Shown here: one piece after another, positions 4,133 to 5,208 of the stretch
How positions within the stretch are numbered: the stretch's first letter is position 1
Layout of the letters: every line of letters starts with the position of its first letter
DNA from: Gammaproteobacteria bacterium
Lineage (GTDB): Bacteria > Pseudomonadota > Gammaproteobacteria > SZUA-229
Direction: 5' to 3'
Length of the DNA: 5,208 nt
Assembly: GCA_029879605.1 (NCBI GenBank)
Contig: JAOUQA010000183.1
Coordinates: forward strand, 1 to 5,208
Position numbers and translations under genes: made by a program
Notes under the pieces: model-generated
Databases searched by the model: none
What the model saw: only the letters and a program-made list of their open reading frames with translations
Told to the model about the DNA's origin: nothing

Positions 4133-5208
4133 TTATTGTTGAATTATATGTTGTGGTTTTATCCGGCTTATATCTCGTGGCAGACTGAATGTTACTTTTG
4201 TGCCGCGTTCCGCATTATTTTCAATATTTAAATTGCCTCCCATCATTTCGCAGTAATGACGGCTAATGGCAAGTCCGAGGCCACTGCCCCCATATTTTCG
4301 AGTTGTAGATGAGTCAGCCTGGTGAAAAGGTTGAAAAACATTATCTATCTGGTCTTCATTGATTCCGATGCCGGTATCAATAACTGTAAATACGAGCCAG
4401 TTATCATTAAAAATCACATTAAGTTCAATATTCCCATTATCAGTGAATTTGCAGGCATTGCTTATCAGGTTAAGTAGTATTTGTCGAATTTTGGTTATAT
4501 CTGTTGATATAATTATGTCATTAAGCCCTGTTAGATTTGTGATTAACTTATTGTTATTTTTATCCGCTAGTGGTTTGCATGTGAATATAATATTTTCTAT
4601 TAAATGTTCAAGGTTTTCATCCTCTATAAAAAGATCTGCTTTTCCAGCTTCAATTCTGGATATATCCAGGATGTCGTCAATTAAAGATAGCAGATGCAGG
4701 CCTGATACATGAATATTATTTAAGTCGTTCATGGTCTGTTTGTTATCGCTGTTTTTTGCTTCTTCATACAGGATATCTGAATAGCCAATAATAGCGTTAA
4801 GTGGGGTGCGTAATTCGTGGCTCATGTTCGCTAGAAATGTGCTTTTAGCACGGCTTGCCTGTTCTGCCTGGTTTGCCGTTACTATTAGTTTTTCATGGCT
4901 GTCTTTAAGATTTATAATCATCTGGTTAAAAAATCTGGCTAGTGCACCAAATTCATCTTCTCGATAAGTATCTAGTCGAATATCCATGTTGCCCTGAGAT
5001 ACTTCTTTTGTTGCATTCACTAATTCAAGCAGAGGGTTTATAACAACAAATCGTATCAGCCAGGTAAATGCCAGCCCAATGGTTATAAATATCGGTCCGA
5101 TTGTGAATAATGTTTTTTTCCTTTCTGTGGCAATTTGTTCATTTACAGGTGTGAAATAAACTTTAATATCGATTTCGCCAGATCGAGACTGGATAGCCTG
5201 GCTGATAA
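4133..5208 (-). CDS. HAMP-HisKA-HATPase sensor histidine kinase (N-terminus outside window)
   Basis: The frame stays open from 5020 to the right edge, so the GTG at 5020 is internal and the gene is cut. The extra translation ends a probable periplasmic sensor segment (GEIDIKVYFTPVNEQIATER), then a TM helix (codons about 5116-5045), then HAMP beginning at NPLLELV. Numbering from the internal GTG, HAMP continues to about 40 (EDEFGAL at 21-27), followed by a short helix. HisKA has the phospho-acceptor His68 in NMSHELRTP (codon 4819-4817). The HATPase carries an N box (LLNLISNACKF), G1 (DTGIGI), an F box (FQPFHQAD) and G2 (GGSGLGLAIS). It should autophosphorylate at the inner membrane and pass phosphate to the receiver encoded 15 bases downstream. 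No receiver or Hpt domain is fused at the C-terminus. The signal cannot be read because most of the sensor region is missing. Confidence 0.93.
   Translation of the reverse strand, partial: ISQAIQSRSGEIDIKVYFTPVNEQIATERKKTLFTIGPIFITIGLAFTWLIRFVVINPLLELVNATKEVSQGNMDIRLDTYREDEFGALARFFNQMIINLKDSHEKLIVTANQAEQASRAKSTFLANMSHELRTPLNAIIGYSDILYEEAKNSDNKQTMNDLNNIHVSGLHLLSLIDDILDISRIEAGKADLFIEDENLEHLIENIIFTCKPLADKNNNKLITNLTGLNDIIISTDITKIRQILLNLISNACKFTDNGNIELNVIFNDNWLVFTVIDTGIGINEDQIDNVFQPFHQADSSTTRKYGGSGLGLAISRHYCEMMGGNLNIENNAERGTKVTFSLPRDISRIKPQHIIQQ

Noticed and set aside
3909..4188. Plus-strand open frames across the receiver and kinase genes
   Set aside because: They lie opposite strongly conserved coding sequence and show no ribosome binding site or domain; they are shadow frames.
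4133..5020. GTG at 5020 as the start of the histidine kinase
   Set aside because: It falls inside the HAMP domain, and the frame continues to the right edge encoding the preceding TM helix.
1..5208. CRISPR arrays, tRNA or rRNA genes, insertion sequences
   Set aside because: No regularly spaced repeats, tRNA cloverleaf, rRNA sequence, transposase gene or terminal inverted repeats were seen.

Overview
The window is a gene-dense bacterial segment of fairly low GC content (estimated by eye, not computed) using the standard code. Gene content suggests a respiring Gram-negative proteobacterium, probably a gammaproteobacterium: a SCO-type copper chaperone, a DUF420 membrane protein, exported proteins with signal peptides, and a HAMP histidine kinase. 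The taxonomic guess is inference. I found no tRNA, rRNA, CRISPR array or mobile element.

Layout. (1) Positions 1-1105, plus strand: the 3' end of a large iron-sulfur protein (one 4Fe-4S motif followed by an MvhD/FlpD 'hydrogenase iron-sulfur subunit' domain). It overlaps the start of a membrane-anchored protein of unknown function. (2) Positions 1184-3008, minus strand, read right to left: a small signal-peptide/one-TM protein, SCO1/SenC, DUF420 (CtaM/YozB-like), and an 83-residue two-TM protein. This looks like a cytochrome oxidase assembly cluster. It appears to be split by an internal sigma70-like promoter before DUF420, then by a terminator and a second promoter before the last gene. (3) Positions 3009-3212: a divergent intergenic region with a compact array of CCTG-containing repeats directly upstream of a predicted promoter. 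(4) Positions 3213-3719, plus strand: an exported protein of unknown function. (5) Positions 3752-5208, minus strand: a HAMP-HisKA-HATPase sensor kinase, cut by the right edge, followed by a single-domain CheY-like response regulator.

How they may work together. SCO and DUF420 proteins are both tied to maturation of heme-copper oxidases (Cu-A loading and oxidase assembly respectively). The catalytic oxidase subunits are not in the window and could lie to the left, beyond the iron-sulfur protein. The most interesting theme is the juxtaposition of an Hdr/Mvh-type electron-transfer domain with oxidase assembly genes and three or four small unrecognised membrane or exported proteins. The sensor kinase/response regulator pair may be an independent locus. 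No entirely new system can be proved from this sequence alone.
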